Shown: one piece after another, positions 20,800-29,522 of the stretch
Layout of the letters: every line of letters begins with the position of its first letter
Numbering within the stretch: position 1 is the stretch's first letter
Source: Betaproteobacteria bacterium HGW-Betaproteobacteria-9
GTDB lineage: Bacteria; Pseudomonadota; Gammaproteobacteria; Burkholderiales; Burkholderiaceae_C
Direction of reading: 5' to 3'
Length of the DNA stretch: 64,000 nt
Assembly: GCA_002842215.1 (NCBI GenBank)
Contig: PHCC01000014.1
Location: 124,001 to 188,000 of the forward strand
Made by a program: the position numbers and the translations under genes
Notes under the pieces: model-generated
Database searches by the model: none
Told to the model about the DNA's origin: nothing
The model's input: only the letters and a program-made list of their open reading frames with translations

Positions 20800-21639
20800 T
20801 CAGCCCCGGGCGGCTTCCAGCACGTTGCGCGTGCGCAGGGCCTCGCGGCGCGCGGCGGCGGCGAAGTCGTCACCGCTGGAGGCGTAGAGGATGGCGCGCG
20901 AACTGTTCACGATGACCGGACCGGTGGTCGCGTCGCCCTGCCGGCGGTAACCGGCGCGGATGGTGGCCACGGCGTCACCGCCCTGCGCGCCCACACCGGG
21001 GATGAGCAGCGGCAGCGTGGGCGCGAGTTCGCGCACGCGCTCGATCTCGGCTGGATAGGTGGCGCCCACCACCAGGCCGAGCTGGCCGTTCAGATTCCAC
21101 GGCCCTTGCGCGAGCCGGGCCACGTGTTCGTACAGCAGGGGCTGGCCATCCACCGACGCCAGGCGCTGGTTCTGCAGGTCGTCGCCGCCGGGGTTGGAGG
21201 TGCGGCAGAGCAGGAAGGCGCCCTTGCCTTCGTACTTCAGGTAGGGCTGCACCGAATCGAAGCCCATGAAGGGCGAGAGCGTCACCGCATCGGCGCCGTA
21301 GCGTTCAAAAGCTTCAATGGCGTACTGCTCGGCCGTACTGCCGATGTCGCCGCGCTTGGCGTCCAGGATCACCGGCACCTGCGGCGCGACGGCCCGCATG
21401 TGCTTCATCAGTTTTTCCAGTTGGTCTTCGGCGCGGTGGGCGGCGAAGTAGGCGATCTGCGGCTTGAACGCGATCACAGTGTCGGCCGTGGCCTCGACGA
21501 TCGCGGCGCAGAAATCGTAGATGCGGCTGGCGTCGCCCTTCATGTGAGCGGGAAACTTCGCCGGATCCGGGTCCAGACCGACGCAGAGCAGGGACTGGTT
21601 CTGGCGCTCTGCCGCGCCGAGCATGTCGAGAAAGGTCAT
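20800..21639 (-). CDS. pyrF: Orotidine 5'-phosphate decarboxylase
   Basis: 279 residues, the longer class of bacterial OMP decarboxylases. The catalytic motif [13 protein letters not shown] carries the Asp-Lys pair. [14 protein letters not shown] at the N-terminus and [12 protein letters not shown] at the phosphate-binding loop are intact. It catalyses the last step of UMP biosynthesis in the cytoplasm. Divergent from an EamA permease; the GST gene lies 88 bases downstream. Confidence 0.97.
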   Translation of the reverse strand: MTFLDMLGAAERQNQSLLCVGLDPDPAKFPAHMKGDASRIYDFCAAIVEATADTVIAFKPQIAYFAAHRAEDQLEKLMKHMRAVAPQVPVILDAKRGDIGSTAEQYAIEAFERYGADAVTLSPFMGFDSVQPYLKYEGKGAFLLCRTSNPGGDDLQNQRLASVDGQPLLYEHVARLAQGPWNLNGQLGLVVGATYPAEIERVRELAPTLPLLIPGVGAQGGDAVATIRAGYRRQGDATTGPVIVNSSRAILYASSGDDFAAAARREALRTRNVLEAARG

Positions 21640-21701
21640 GGCGCGATTTTAGGTGGCCCCAGGCGACAGGCATGCACCGAAAGCCCCCTAAGATCAGACC
21701 G

Positions 21702-22598
21702 ATGCACGCCCTGTCCCGCCAGCAACTCGTCCTGCTCGTCCTGCTAACCCTGGTCTGGGGCCTCAACTGGCCGATCATGAAGTTCGGCGTGACCGGCTTC
21801 CCGCCGCTCACCTTTCGCAGCATCTGCATGTGGCTGGGCCTGCCGGTGCTGGGGCTGTTCCTCGTGTGGCGCAAGGTACCGTTTCGCATTGACCGTGTGC
21901 ACTGGCGCGAGCTGGCCGTGCTCACGGTCACCAACATGTTCTTCTGGCACACGCTGGCGATCCTGGCGATCCAGTCGCTCTCCAGCGGCCGTGCAGCGAT
22001 CCTCGGCTACACGATGCCGGTGTTTTCGGCGCTGATCGGCGCAGCCTGGTTCGGCCAGCGGCTGGCGGGTCGCGCCTGGTTCGGCGTGGCCGCTGCGGCG
22101 CTGGGCGTGGTGCTGCTGCTCTGGCACGAAGTCAGCACCCTGTCGGGCCGGCCGCTGGGGGTGTTCATGATGCTGGTGGCGGCGGCCACCTGGGCGCTGG
22201 GCACGCAGCTGATGCGCCGCACCCGCATCGCGCACCCGACGCTGGCGATCTCGTTCTGGATGACCGTGGCCACCACGCTGTGGATGACGCTGCTGGCGGT
22301 GATCTTCGAGCGCGACGCCTGGACCCTGCCTTCAACCCCCATCTGGGCCGCCATCGTCTACAACGCCATTGGCGTCTTTGCGTTTGCCCAGGTGGTCTGG
22401 CTGATGCTGGCGCGCGACCTGCCACCCATCGCCTCCACGCTCTCGGTGATGTTCATCCCGGTGCTGGGCGTGTTCAGCGGTGCCTGGTGGCTGGGCGAGG
22501 TGCTGCACTGGCAGGACTGGACCGCGGTGGTGCTGGTGATGCTGGCAATTGCGACGGTGTTGTGGCCGGCCCGACCAGCGAGCCCGACCCTAGGCTGA
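21702..22598 (+). CDS. EamA/DMT-superfamily permease
   Basis: 298 residues with ten predicted helices in two EamA repeats (about 8-135 and 150-290). The N-terminal LVWGLNWPIMKFGVTGFPPL and the end-of-repeat motif SGAWWLGEVLHWQDWTAVVL are typical. Such proteins export or import small metabolites such as amino acids or their derivatives. The substrate is unknown. The start at 21702 gives a short N-terminus before helix 1; an upstream ATG at 21672 adds a basic leader and is less likely. Confidence 0.88.
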   Translation: MHALSRQQLVLLVLLTLVWGLNWPIMKFGVTGFPPLTFRSICMWLGLPVLGLFLVWRKVPFRIDRVHWRELAVLTVTNMFFWHTLAILAIQSLSSGRAAILGYTMPVFSALIGAAWFGQRLAGRAWFGVAAAALGVVLLLWHEVSTLSGRPLGVFMMLVAAATWALGTQLMRRTRIAHPTLAISFWMTVATTLWMTLLAVIFERDAWTLPSTPIWAAIVYNAIGVFAFAQVVWLMLARDLPPIASTLSVMFIPVLGVFSGAWWLGEVLHWQDWTAVVLVMLAIATVLWPARPASPTLG

Positions 22599-22616
22599 GA
22601 TCGGCGGTTGCACCGG

Positions 22617-23468
22617 TCAGGGCCACGCCGCCGCAGGATGTGCGGCCGTCAGCGATCGGGGGAAAAGCTCGCCGGCGATGACCTGCAGCAGATCCAGGTA
22701 GGCGGGCGCCAGTTGCGACGGCAGCTGCCGGGTGTCGATGTAGTAGGCGCCGCGCTTGCCGTGGTATTCGATGGCCTCGCCCAGGGCCTGGAAGCGGATG
22801 CCCACAAAAGCCAGCCCGCGCGCCAGCCGGGGTTCCATCATCACGAACACATGGTGGCGTTGCGTCTCGTGCGACAGGGTGATCGCCGCCATGTACAGGC
22901 CGATGGCGATGGCTGGAAAGCTGCGCAGTTCCTGCTCCGAGAACCCGCCGGCCACGATGGCCCCTTCGGCGGCGGCGGTGGACTGTTTGCGGAACACCGC
23001 GGGCACCGCGAGGCGCGAGATTTCGCAGACTTCGTGCGGTGCAAAGTGGTGCGGCAGCAGGCTGGGGTGAGTCAATGCCGGGGCACAGTGGGTCTCCAGT
23101 GGCAAGCGGTCGTGGGGCCCGCGTTTGCCCACCAGCCGCACCGTGCCGGCCAGCACGCCCGAGCGGCGGTGGCGAACCGCGCAGTGAACGGCCTGGGCAT
23201 CAAACGGATCGCGCTCTTCGCGCAGGGGATGCAGGGCCTCGTAGTGCAGCTCTTCGCAATACACCTGGTGCCGCAGACGGTAGATCTCCCGGCGCTGGAG
23301 TTCGCTGCGAGCGATCTGCGGTTGCAGGTGCTGCATGAAGGCCTCGGCGATACCCCAGGTGGCTGGGGCGGCCGCCGGCAAGACCGGGGTCGACGGTTCG
23401 GCCTCAGCGGGCGGGCGTTGCAGCGCAGGGTCCGACGGGGCCGTTACGGACAGGGACGGGGTTTTCAT
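22617..23468 (-). CDS. PEP-CTERM/exosortase-associated acyltransferase-like protein
   Basis: 283 residues. After a Pro/Ala-rich N-terminal 50 residues comes a GNAT-like domain with REIYRLRHQVYCEELHYE, LAGTVRLVG and CEISRLAVPAVFRKQ, the layout of the acyltransferase family found with PEP-CTERM/exosortase systems and related to autoinducer (acyl-homoserine lactone) synthases. Later blocks AIGLYMAAITLSHE and GLAFVGIRFQALGEAIEYHG fit the same family. No exosortase, PEP-CTERM protein or extracellular polysaccharide gene is in the window, so it is an orphan here. The start at 23468 was chosen over an ATG at 23495, which adds only nine residues. Confidence 0.75.
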   Translation of the reverse strand: MKTPSLSVTAPSDPALQRPPAEAEPSTPVLPAAAPATWGIAEAFMQHLQPQIARSELQRREIYRLRHQVYCEELHYEALHPLREERDPFDAQAVHCAVRHRRSGVLAGTVRLVGKRGPHDRLPLETHCAPALTHPSLLPHHFAPHEVCEISRLAVPAVFRKQSTAAAEGAIVAGGFSEQELRSFPAIAIGLYMAAITLSHETQRHHVFVMMEPRLARGLAFVGIRFQALGEAIEYHGKRGAYYIDTRQLPSQLAPAYLDLLQVIAGELFPRSLTAAHPAAAWP

Positions 23469-23565
23469 GGTGGCAACACGGAATGACACCCTCAAGCGGG
23501 CGGGTCAGTGTTGCCTCGGGCACCGGGTGAACGGCGCCAAACGGCGTCAGATTTGACAGGGACCT

Positions 23566-23589
23566 GGCATGGGCTCCAAGCCCCATACC
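23566..23589. other. Imperfect inverted repeat upstream of the acyltransferase gene
   Basis: GGCATGGGCT and AGCCCCATACC form an imperfect palindrome about 100 bases upstream of the acyltransferase start and 15 bases after the uracil-DNA glycosylase stop. It could be a terminator stem for the latter or an operator for the former. Confidence 0.3.
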
Positions 23590-23604
23590 AAGGTCTTTGG
23601 AGCG

Positions 23605-24519
23605 TCAGGGGGCCGTGGAGCGATCGGGTGATGCGGCGGCCGTCTCCAGCGCCAGGCACAGGTCGGCCCAGGCCTTGGCCTTGTCGCCGGGTGTGCGCAG
23701 CAGGTAGGCCGGGTGGTAGGTCACGATCACCGGCACGCCCTGGTAGCGGTGCACCTGCCCGCGCAGCTTGCCGATGGGTTCGCTGGTCTGCAGCAGCGAC
23801 TGCACCGCGAAGCGCCCCATGGCGAGGATGATCTTCGGCTGCACCAGCGCCACCTGGCGCGCCAGGTAGGGCTCGCACTGCGCCACCTCTTCGGGCAGCG
23901 GGTTGCGGTTGGCCGGCGGGCGGCACTTGAGCACGTTGGCGATGTAGGCGGCCTGCGCACCGCTGCCGCCGCGGCTGCGGCCGATGGCGCGCAGCATGTT
24001 GTCGAGCAGCTGGCCGGCCACGCCCACGAAGGGTTCGCCCTGCAGATCCTCGTTTTCACCGGGCGCTTCGCCGATCACCATCCAGTCGGCCTGGTGGTCG
24101 CCGACGCCGAACACGGTGTTCTGGCGGCTGCGGCACAGGCCGCAGGCCTCGCAGCCCGCGACGGCGGCTTGCAGCGCCGGCCAGTCCATGGCGTCCACAC
24201 CCGCCGGGCGCAGTCGGGCCGGTGCGGCAACGGGCTGGGGCACTGCCACCACCGCGTCGTTCACCGGCGGCCGCACCTGTGTGGGCCGGGCGGCGGGTGC
24301 AGCAGGTGCTGGCATAGACGAAGGTGCGGAAGCGCTCGCCACCGCGGTGGGTGGCGCTTCGGCCGCCACGGGCGCAGTGACCTGCGCGGCCACGGGCGGT
24401 CGGGGTGCCCAGACGCGCACCCCCATCTCGGCCAGCATGGCGCGCTGGCGCGCATCCAGCTGCGGCACGAACGAGGTGTCGGGCAGTTCGGACCCTTCGT
24501 GCTCCATGGCATTGATCAT
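23605..24519 (-). CDS. Uracil-DNA glycosylase, family 4 (Fe-S type)
   Basis: 304 residues. A low-complexity Ala/Pro-rich N-terminal 120 residues precede the catalytic domain. Motif GEAPGENEDLQGEPFVG supplies the uracil-binding and catalytic residues, and TYHPAYLLR is the second motif. Cysteines in CEACGLC, KCRPP and QCEPYL are placed as in [4Fe-4S] family-4 enzymes. It removes uracil from DNA. The start at 24519 overlaps the rimI stop codon (ATGA), giving a coupled tsaB-rimI-udg unit. Confidence 0.9.
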   Translation of the reverse strand: MINAMEHEGSELPDTSFVPQLDARQRAMLAEMGVRVWAPRPPVAAQVTAPVAAEAPPTAVASASAPSSMPAPAAPAARPTQVRPPVNDAVVAVPQPVAAPARLRPAGVDAMDWPALQAAVAGCEACGLCRSRQNTVFGVGDHQADWMVIGEAPGENEDLQGEPFVGVAGQLLDNMLRAIGRSRGGSGAQAAYIANVLKCRPPANRNPLPEEVAQCEPYLARQVALVQPKIILAMGRFAVQSLLQTSEPIGKLRGQVHRYQGVPVIVTYHPAYLLRTPGDKAKAWADLCLALETAAASPDRSTAP

Positions 24520-25154
24520 GCCGCACCCCCGCCATCGGCCAGCGCCACCAGGTTCAGGCTCATGACCACCGCGTCTTCGCGCTGGAAGTGGCTGGCCGGG
24601 TAATAGCCGCGGCGCATGCCCACCTGCTGAAAACCATAGCCTTCGTACAGGGCGCGCGCCGGTGCGTTGCTGGCGCGCACTTCGAGCCACAACCACTGCG
24701 CCCCCTGGCTGCGCGACCACAGTGCCAGCGCGTCGAGCATGAAGCGCGCCCAGCCCTGGCGCTGGTGCGCCGGGGCCACGGTGATGTTGAGCAGGTGCAC
24801 CTCGTCCACGCCGGGCATCGCCACCAGGTAACCGAGCAGCACGCGGCCGTCGGCCCGCCGGGGGTGCACCGCCTCGCCCGGCAGGGCTTCGCCGAGCAGC
24901 ATCACCGCCGGATAGCCCGAGGCCAGCGAATCGGCAAAGTGTTTGTGTGTCCAGGGGTGGGTGTAGGCTGCTTTTTCCACCTCACACACCGCGTCCAGGT
25001 CGGCCACGGACACCGGCTCGAAGGCGATGCGCCGCTCCGCGGCCGGTGCGGGGCGCGCGCTGGCGTCGGCCGGCGGCCAGTCGCCCGCAGACCACACCGG
25101 CACCTTCGGTGCGCTGACGGAAGAAGGCTCGACAGACCGGTTCGTGTTCGCCAT
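24516..25154 (-). CDS. rimI: Ribosomal protein S18-alanine N-acetyltransferase
   Basis: 212 residues. A polar N-terminal extension of about 43 residues precedes a GNAT domain with VHLLNITVAPAHQRQGWARF (acetyl-CoA pyrophosphate loop, Q-R-Q-G-W-A), LEVRASNAPARALYEGYGF and MRRGYYP, all RimI hallmarks. It acetylates the N-terminal Ala of ribosomal protein S18. The N-terminal extension is longer than in E. coli RimI (148 residues), so a shorter start is possible. It lies between tsaB (11 bases upstream) and a uracil-DNA glycosylase, a common arrangement. Confidence 0.93.
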   Translation of the reverse strand: MANTNRSVEPSSVSAPKVPVWSAGDWPPADASARPAPAAERRIAFEPVSVADLDAVCEVEKAAYTHPWTHKHFADSLASGYPAVMLLGEALPGEAVHPRRADGRVLLGYLVAMPGVDEVHLLNITVAPAHQRQGWARFMLDALALWSRSQGAQWLWLEVRASNAPARALYEGYGFQQVGMRRGYYPASHFQREDAVVMSLNLVALADGGGAA

Positions 25155-25165
25155 CGGTCGGCTCC

Positions 25166-26017
25166 TCAGGCGTCCAGCGGCGTCACCGCCGACACGGGCG
25201 CGGACAGGCGCACCAGCTGCTCCCGTCGCAGGCGTTCGCGCTCGGCCGTGGTCTGCGCCACCTTGTCGCGCACGTAGAGCGGCAGCGCCTCGTGCGCCGC
25301 CACGGCAAGTCCGGCGGCCAGCAAGGCCGGCGCCAGCCGCAACAGGGCCGCGGCCGTGGGCAGGGCGGTCTGGCGCTCGCCGGCCAGGTCGCTGAACTGC
25401 GCGCCGTAGCTGGAAAACACATTGCCGGCCAGCAGGCAGTCGCCCGGCGTCAGCGCCTGCGGCAAGCCTTGCCGCAGCCATTCCCCCAGATCGGCCGGCG
25501 CACACAGGCGCGGCGGCTGCAACGGCACCGGGTCCAGCCCCAACGGGCCGCAGGCGTAGAGCGCCACGTACATCTCGTCCATGCGCGCATCGAGCAAGGC
25601 CGCGATCACGCGGGGCGGCTCCAGACCCGCCAGCGCCCGCTGGTGGCGCGCTTCTTCGGCCAGCGCCAGCAAGGTATCGACCGGCAGGACCGGCACACCG
25701 CCATCGCGCCCCGCCCCCCGGGCGCCATAGGCCAGCCCCTGGGCGACGGCGCACGCGGTGCGCAAGCCGGTGAACGATCCCGGCCCGCGCGCAAACACCA
25801 GCGCGTGCAGTTCCGGCAACGCCCACCCAGCCTGCGCCAGCAGCGACTGCACCACCGGCAACAGCGTCGCCGAGGCCTGCGCGGCGCCCGGACCCGTGTG
25901 CTGCCACGGGGCATCACCCGGCGCGCCACCGCCCACCGCCACCGAGAGGGTGTCGGTGCTGGTTTCGATGGCCAGCAGGCGCAGCGGGGGAGAGACAGGG
26001 GAAGCGGCAGAAGGCAT
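25166..26017 (-). CDS. tsaB: tRNA threonylcarbamoyladenosine biosynthesis protein TsaB
   Basis: 283 residues. The ASKHA-fold N-terminus LLAIETSTDTLSVAV and the signature HALVFARGPGSFTGLRTACA are diagnostic. TsaB dimerises with TsaD for t6A37 modification of ANN-decoding tRNAs. The partner enzyme Sua5 is encoded at 28505-29515; TsaD and TsaE are not in the window. The start at 26017 gives a normal N-terminus. Divergent from dacB. Confidence 0.95.
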   Translation of the reverse strand: MPSAASPVSPPLRLLAIETSTDTLSVAVGGGAPGDAPWQHTGPGAAQASATLLPVVQSLLAQAGWALPELHALVFARGPGSFTGLRTACAVAQGLAYGARGAGRDGGVPVLPVDTLLALAEEARHQRALAGLEPPRVIAALLDARMDEMYVALYACGPLGLDPVPLQPPRLCAPADLGEWLRQGLPQALTPGDCLLAGNVFSSYGAQFSDLAGERQTALPTAAALLRLAPALLAAGLAVAAHEALPLYVRDKVAQTTAERERLRREQLVRLSAPVSAVTPLDA

Positions 26018-26146
26018 CCAGCCATTATCGGCGAGCGGCATCCGCGGCCGCGTTCGTCGGGGCATCCGCCATGGCGTGCGCTATTGCTCGACGCACCCAC
26101 CGGAGCGGGCCGTTCATGCGCGCCCCCGGGTTCCATAATCCCACCC

Positions 26147-27679
26147 ATGTGGACCACCCCGCCTACCGAACGCCCCCGGCGCCAGCGCCCCACCGCCGGG
26201 GCCGCCGGGTGGCGCGCGCTGGGTGCAGGCCTGCTCGCGGCCCTGGCGCTCCCGGTCGCGGCGCTGGCCGATGACGCCCTGCCCCCCACAGTGCAGGCCG
26301 CGCTCCGGCGCGCCGCGGTGCCCGCCAGCGCCGTGTCGGCCCTGGTCGTGCCGGTGTCCGGCGACCGCGGCGAGCGCCTGCGCCACCGCGCCGGGCAGCC
26401 GATCAACCCGGCCTCGGTCATGAAGCTGGTGACCACCTACGCCGCCATCGACCTGCTGGGCCCCGACTTCACCTGGCGCACGCGCTTCTACACCGACGGC
26501 GCCGTGGACAAAGGGGCCCTGCGCGGCAACCTCTACATCCAGGGTGGTGGCGACCCCAAGCTGGTGCTGGAGCGCATCCAGACGGCCTTCTTTGCCCTGC
26601 AGGATCGGGGCGTGCAGGTGGTGCTGGGTGATGTGGTGCTCGACCACAGCGCCTTCGAAGTGCCCGAGCGCGACCCCGGTGCTTTCGACGGTGAGGCGCT
26701 GCGGCCCTACAACGCCAGCCCCGACGCCCTGCTGGTGAACTTCAAGTCGGTGGTCCTGAAGTTCCAGCCCGACCACGCCCTCGGCGTCGCCCACGTGCTG
26801 AGCGAGCCGCCCATGGCGGGGCTGATCATCGACCCCACCGTGCCGCTCTCGCGCAAAGGCTGCGGCGACTGGCGTGGCGCCTTGCAGGCGCGGTTTGACG
26901 ACGCCAATGCCATCCGTTTCGAGGGCCAGTACCCGCAGGCATGCGGCGAACGCGTCTGGCCCGTGGCTTACCAGGACCCGGCCAGCTACGCCGCGCGTGC
27001 CCTCGAAGGCCTGTGGCGCGCCAGCGGCGGCGCGATCACCGGGCAGGTGCGCAACGGGCTCACCCCGCCCGGCGCCACCCTGTTGCACGAAGCCCATTCG
27101 CTGCCGCTCTCGGACATCATCACCGACGTCAACCAGTGGAGCAACAACGTGATGGCGCAGCAGGTGTTCCTCACGCTGGGCCGGCTCAACCCGGTGCGGC
27201 AGGAGGCGCGCACCGTGCCGCGCGAACACATCACCCCGCTGCGCACGGGTGGGTTCGAGCGCTCGCGCGACGTGGTGGCCCGCTGGTGGAAAACCACCTT
27301 CGGCATCCGCCATGCACCCCCGGTCATGGACAACGGATCGGGGCTCTCGCGCGACGAACGCATCACCGCCGACGCGCTGGCCGGCCTGCTGCGCCACGCG
27401 GCGGCCCATCCCAAGGGCGCGCAGTTCGTGCAGTCGCTGTCGGTGGCGGGTGTCAGCGGCACGGCCGCGCGCATGGCGCGCTCGCCGCGCAGCGCCGCGC
27501 GCGGCAACGCCTGGCTCAAGACCGGCACGTTGCGCGACGTGACCGGCGTCGCCGGTTATGTGAATGCGGCGAACGGCACGCGCTACGCGGTCGTGGGCTT
27601 CATCAACCACCCGAACGCCAGCGCCGCACGCCCGGCGCTGGAAGCCCTGGTGGAGTGGGCGGCCGCCCAGCCGGATTGA
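26147..27679 (+). CDS. dacB: D-alanyl-D-alanine carboxypeptidase/endopeptidase (PBP4 type)
   Basis: 510 residues with a signal peptide (hydrophobic core AALALPVAAL, cleavage after ALA near residue 42). All three penicillin-binding motifs are present: SVMK (SxxK), SNN (SxN) in WSNNVMAQQ, and KTG in WLKTGTLRDVTGVAGYV. The long insert between SxxK and SxN is the mark of class C PBP4 enzymes. It trims and cleaves peptidoglycan cross-links in the periplasm. The start at 26147 was chosen as the first ATG giving a signal peptide. The frame is open upstream but overlaps tsaB on the other strand. Confidence 0.95.
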   Translation: MWTTPPTERPRRQRPTAGAAGWRALGAGLLAALALPVAALADDALPPTVQAALRRAAVPASAVSALVVPVSGDRGERLRHRAGQPINPASVMKLVTTYAAIDLLGPDFTWRTRFYTDGAVDKGALRGNLYIQGGGDPKLVLERIQTAFFALQDRGVQVVLGDVVLDHSAFEVPERDPGAFDGEALRPYNASPDALLVNFKSVVLKFQPDHALGVAHVLSEPPMAGLIIDPTVPLSRKGCGDWRGALQARFDDANAIRFEGQYPQACGERVWPVAYQDPASYAARALEGLWRASGGAITGQVRNGLTPPGATLLHEAHSLPLSDIITDVNQWSNNVMAQQVFLTLGRLNPVRQEARTVPREHITPLRTGGFERSRDVVARWWKTTFGIRHAPPVMDNGSGLSRDERITADALAGLLRHAAAHPKGAQFVQSLSVAGVSGTAARMARSPRSAARGNAWLKTGTLRDVTGVAGYVNAANGTRYAVVGFINHPNASAARPALEALVEWAAAQPD

Positions 27680-27683
27680 AAGC

Positions 27684-27710
27684 CTGAGAGGCGTTTGCTG
27701 CGCCTCTCAG
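27684..27710. terminator. Perfect hairpin between dacB and a convergent small gene
   Basis: CTGAGAGGCG and CGCCTCTCAG form a ten-base perfect stem around a seven-base loop, four bases after the dacB stop codon and overlapping the stop codon of the convergent gene. It is well placed as a shared two-way terminator, although no strong T-run follows on either side. Confidence 0.55.
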
Positions 27711-27991
27711 TCCAGCAGCCAGACCAGACCGCCCACTGCCAGGGCCAGCAGCGCGACAACGGCCCAGCCCGACAGGCGGCTGCGCTTGCGACGCGCCATC
27801 AGGGCATTCGCCTGACGGCGGTTCATGGCCTCATCCACCAGCGCCTCGGGATGCACCTCCGACTGCACCGTGCAGTAGTACTGGTGCAGGGTCTCGCTGT
27901 TGATGGCCAGGCTGTCGTCGGTGGTGCTTCTTTGGGTCAAGAGTGAAGATTTCACGGCGGTACTCGGCTGGCGTTGAAAAATCGTGGGCAT
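27707..27991 (-). CDS. Small hypothetical protein with C-terminal membrane anchor
   Basis: 94 residues. A polar body with a helical stretch (about 30-75) and a basic KRSR cluster is followed by one C-terminal helix (GWAVVALLALAVGGLVWLLD). This tail-anchored topology would put the body in the cytoplasm. I recognise no family. Reality as a gene is supported by the basic flank plus hydrophobic helix, a terminator-like hairpin at its stop and a divergent partner. An alternative start lies at 28012. Confidence 0.5.
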   Translation of the reverse strand: MPTIFQRQPSTAVKSSLLTQRSTTDDSLAINSETLHQYYCTVQSEVHPEALVDEAMNRRQANALMARRKRSRLSGWAVVALLALAVGGLVWLLD

Positions 27992-28040
27992 CGATCGGGT
28001 GGTGAGCAACAAACCATCGCCACTCCTATCATGCGTGGCT

Positions 28041-28301
28041 ATGCGCCCTGACGACCTTATCGGCTACTTCGCCGCTTTCTTGACCACTTTCAGTTTTGTG
28101 CCCCAGGTCTGGCACACGTTCCAGACGCGGGACGTGAGCGGCATTTCTCTGGGCATGTACGGCAGCTTCACGCTCGGCATCGCGATGTGGCTGGCCTACG
28201 GCCTGATGCTGGGCGCCTGGCCGGTGGTCGTGGCCAACGCCATCACGCTGCTGCTGGCGCTGGCCATCCTGAGCATGAAGCTGCGCTTCGGGCGTTCCTG
28301 A
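28041..28301 (+). CDS. SemiSWEET-type sugar transporter
   Basis: 86 residues forming one triple-helix bundle. The PQ-loop motif SFVPQVWHTFQTRDVSGIS sits in helix 1 and its following loop; GMYGSFTLGIAMWLAYG forms helix 2, and helix 3 follows. The length matches bacterial SemiSWEETs, which work as dimers and carry sugars across the inner membrane. The start at 28041 gives a normal short N-terminus; 28031 is out of frame. No sugar genes are adjacent, so its substrate is unknown. Divergent from the small tail-anchored protein. Confidence 0.85.
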   Translation: MRPDDLIGYFAAFLTTFSFVPQVWHTFQTRDVSGISLGMYGSFTLGIAMWLAYGLMLGAWPVVVANAITLLLALAILSMKLRFGRS

Positions 28302-28356
28302 AGCGCAGGCAGGACTACGGCACGACAAAGCGAAGCAACGAAGCTATCGCCTTGGT

Positions 28357-28503
28357 TGCGAATCCGCATCAGTTTTCAATGGCACCGGAGCGCCACCCCG
28401 ACGCATGAAACGGTCCAGCCCAGGGCACCGCCGGACCGGCTTTGCCGGACGGCTGGTGCCGCCCCCTTGAGGGGGTGACGCGAAGCGGCCCAGGGGGGGG
28501 TCG
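28357..28503 (-). repeat. 3'-end hairpin repeat, copy 5, long form (after sua5)
   Basis: Carries the full extended unit. The far module with CACCGGAGCGC and GCATGAAACG, shared with copies 4 and 8, is followed by the core with CCGGCTTTGCCGG and CCCCCTTGAGGGGG hairpins and a G8 run. It ends at the stop codon of sua5. Confidence 0.82.
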
Positions 28504-28504
28504 T

Positions 28505-29515
28505 TCAAGCTGATGCGCGTTGCAGGCGGTCGCGCACACCATCCCAGTCGGCGCCTTCGGGCGGCGTTTCCACCCAGATGAGCTTGACGCCCGTGGCATC
28601 AAGCTCGCGCAACACGGCAAACAGTGCCTGCGCGGCCTGGGCTGCGTCGTCGGGCATGCGGCGCAGAACCACGCCACGCGCGGTCTTCAAGGGCGAACGG
28701 GCATAGACCGCGATGTGTTTCGCGTCCGGACCCAACACGTCGAGCGCCGCCTGCAGCGGCTGCGCCGCCATCAGCCGCACCTTGGCGCGCGGCGCGTAGT
28801 GCGATTCCAGCGTGCCGGAGGCGCGCGGCGCGGCCTCGTCGCGCGCGCGCAGCGGCTGTCCGCAAGCGGCTTCGATCTGCGCCGGCGTGATCACGCCAGG
28901 GCGCAGCAGCACCGGCGCGCCGCGCGAGCAGTCCACGATGGTGGACTCGATGCCCACCGGGCAGGCACCACCGTCCAGGATGAGCAGCGCGTCGTCCGGC
29001 AGCTCAGTGAACTCTTCGGCAACATGCGCGGCGGTGGTGGGACTGACGCGGCCGAAACGGTTGGCACTGGGCGCGGCCACGCCGTGCACACCGTGCGCGC
29101 GCGCCGCGAGCAGCAGCGCCTGCGCCACCGGGTGCGACGGACAGCGCAGGCCCACCGAATCCTGCCCGCCCGCGGCCACCGCAGCCACCTCGGGCCGGCG
29201 CGGCAGGATCAGCGTCAGCGGACCGGGCCAGAAAGCCTGCATCAGCGCGGCGGCAAACGCCGGCACTTCGCGCGCGAACGGCGCCGCTGCGGCCCGCCAG
29301 TCGCCCTGTTCGGCGGGCGGAATGTGCACGATCAGCGGGTGGTCACTCGGCCGGCCCTTGGCCTCGAAGATGCGCTGTACCGCGCTGGCGTTGCCGGCAT
29401 CGGCCGCCAGACCATAGACGGTTTCGGTCGGCATGCCGACCAGCGAACCCGCGGCCAGGCGCTGGGCGGCGGCTTCGACGGCCGCCGGGTCGCTGGCGTT
29501 CAGGCAGAGCGGCAT
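28505..29515 (-). CDS. sua5: L-threonylcarbamoyladenylate synthase (two-domain Sua5)
   Basis: 336 residues. The YrdC-type N-terminal domain (about 1-205) has the substrate residues MPTETVYGLAADAG, KGRPSDHPL (the KxR motif) and SANRFGRVSPT (the SxN motif). The C-terminal Sua5 domain follows a linker containing SHYAPRAKV. It makes the TC-AMP intermediate for t6A in tRNA from Thr, bicarbonate and ATP. Last gene of the purE-purK-sua5 unit, seven bases after purK. Confidence 0.95.
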   Translation of the reverse strand: MPLCLNASDPAAVEAAAQRLAAGSLVGMPTETVYGLAADAGNASAVQRIFEAKGRPSDHPLIVHIPPAEQGDWRAAAAPFAREVPAFAAALMQAFWPGPLTLILPRRPEVAAVAAGGQDSVGLRCPSHPVAQALLLAARAHGVHGVAAPSANRFGRVSPTTAAHVAEEFTELPDDALLILDGGACPVGIESTIVDCSRGAPVLLRPGVITPAQIEAACGQPLRARDEAAPRASGTLESHYAPRAKVRLMAAQPLQAALDVLGPDAKHIAVYARSPLKTARGVVLRRMPDDAAQAAQALFAVLRELDATGVKLIWVETPPEGADWDGVRDRLQRASA

Positions 29516-29522
29516 CGGTGGA

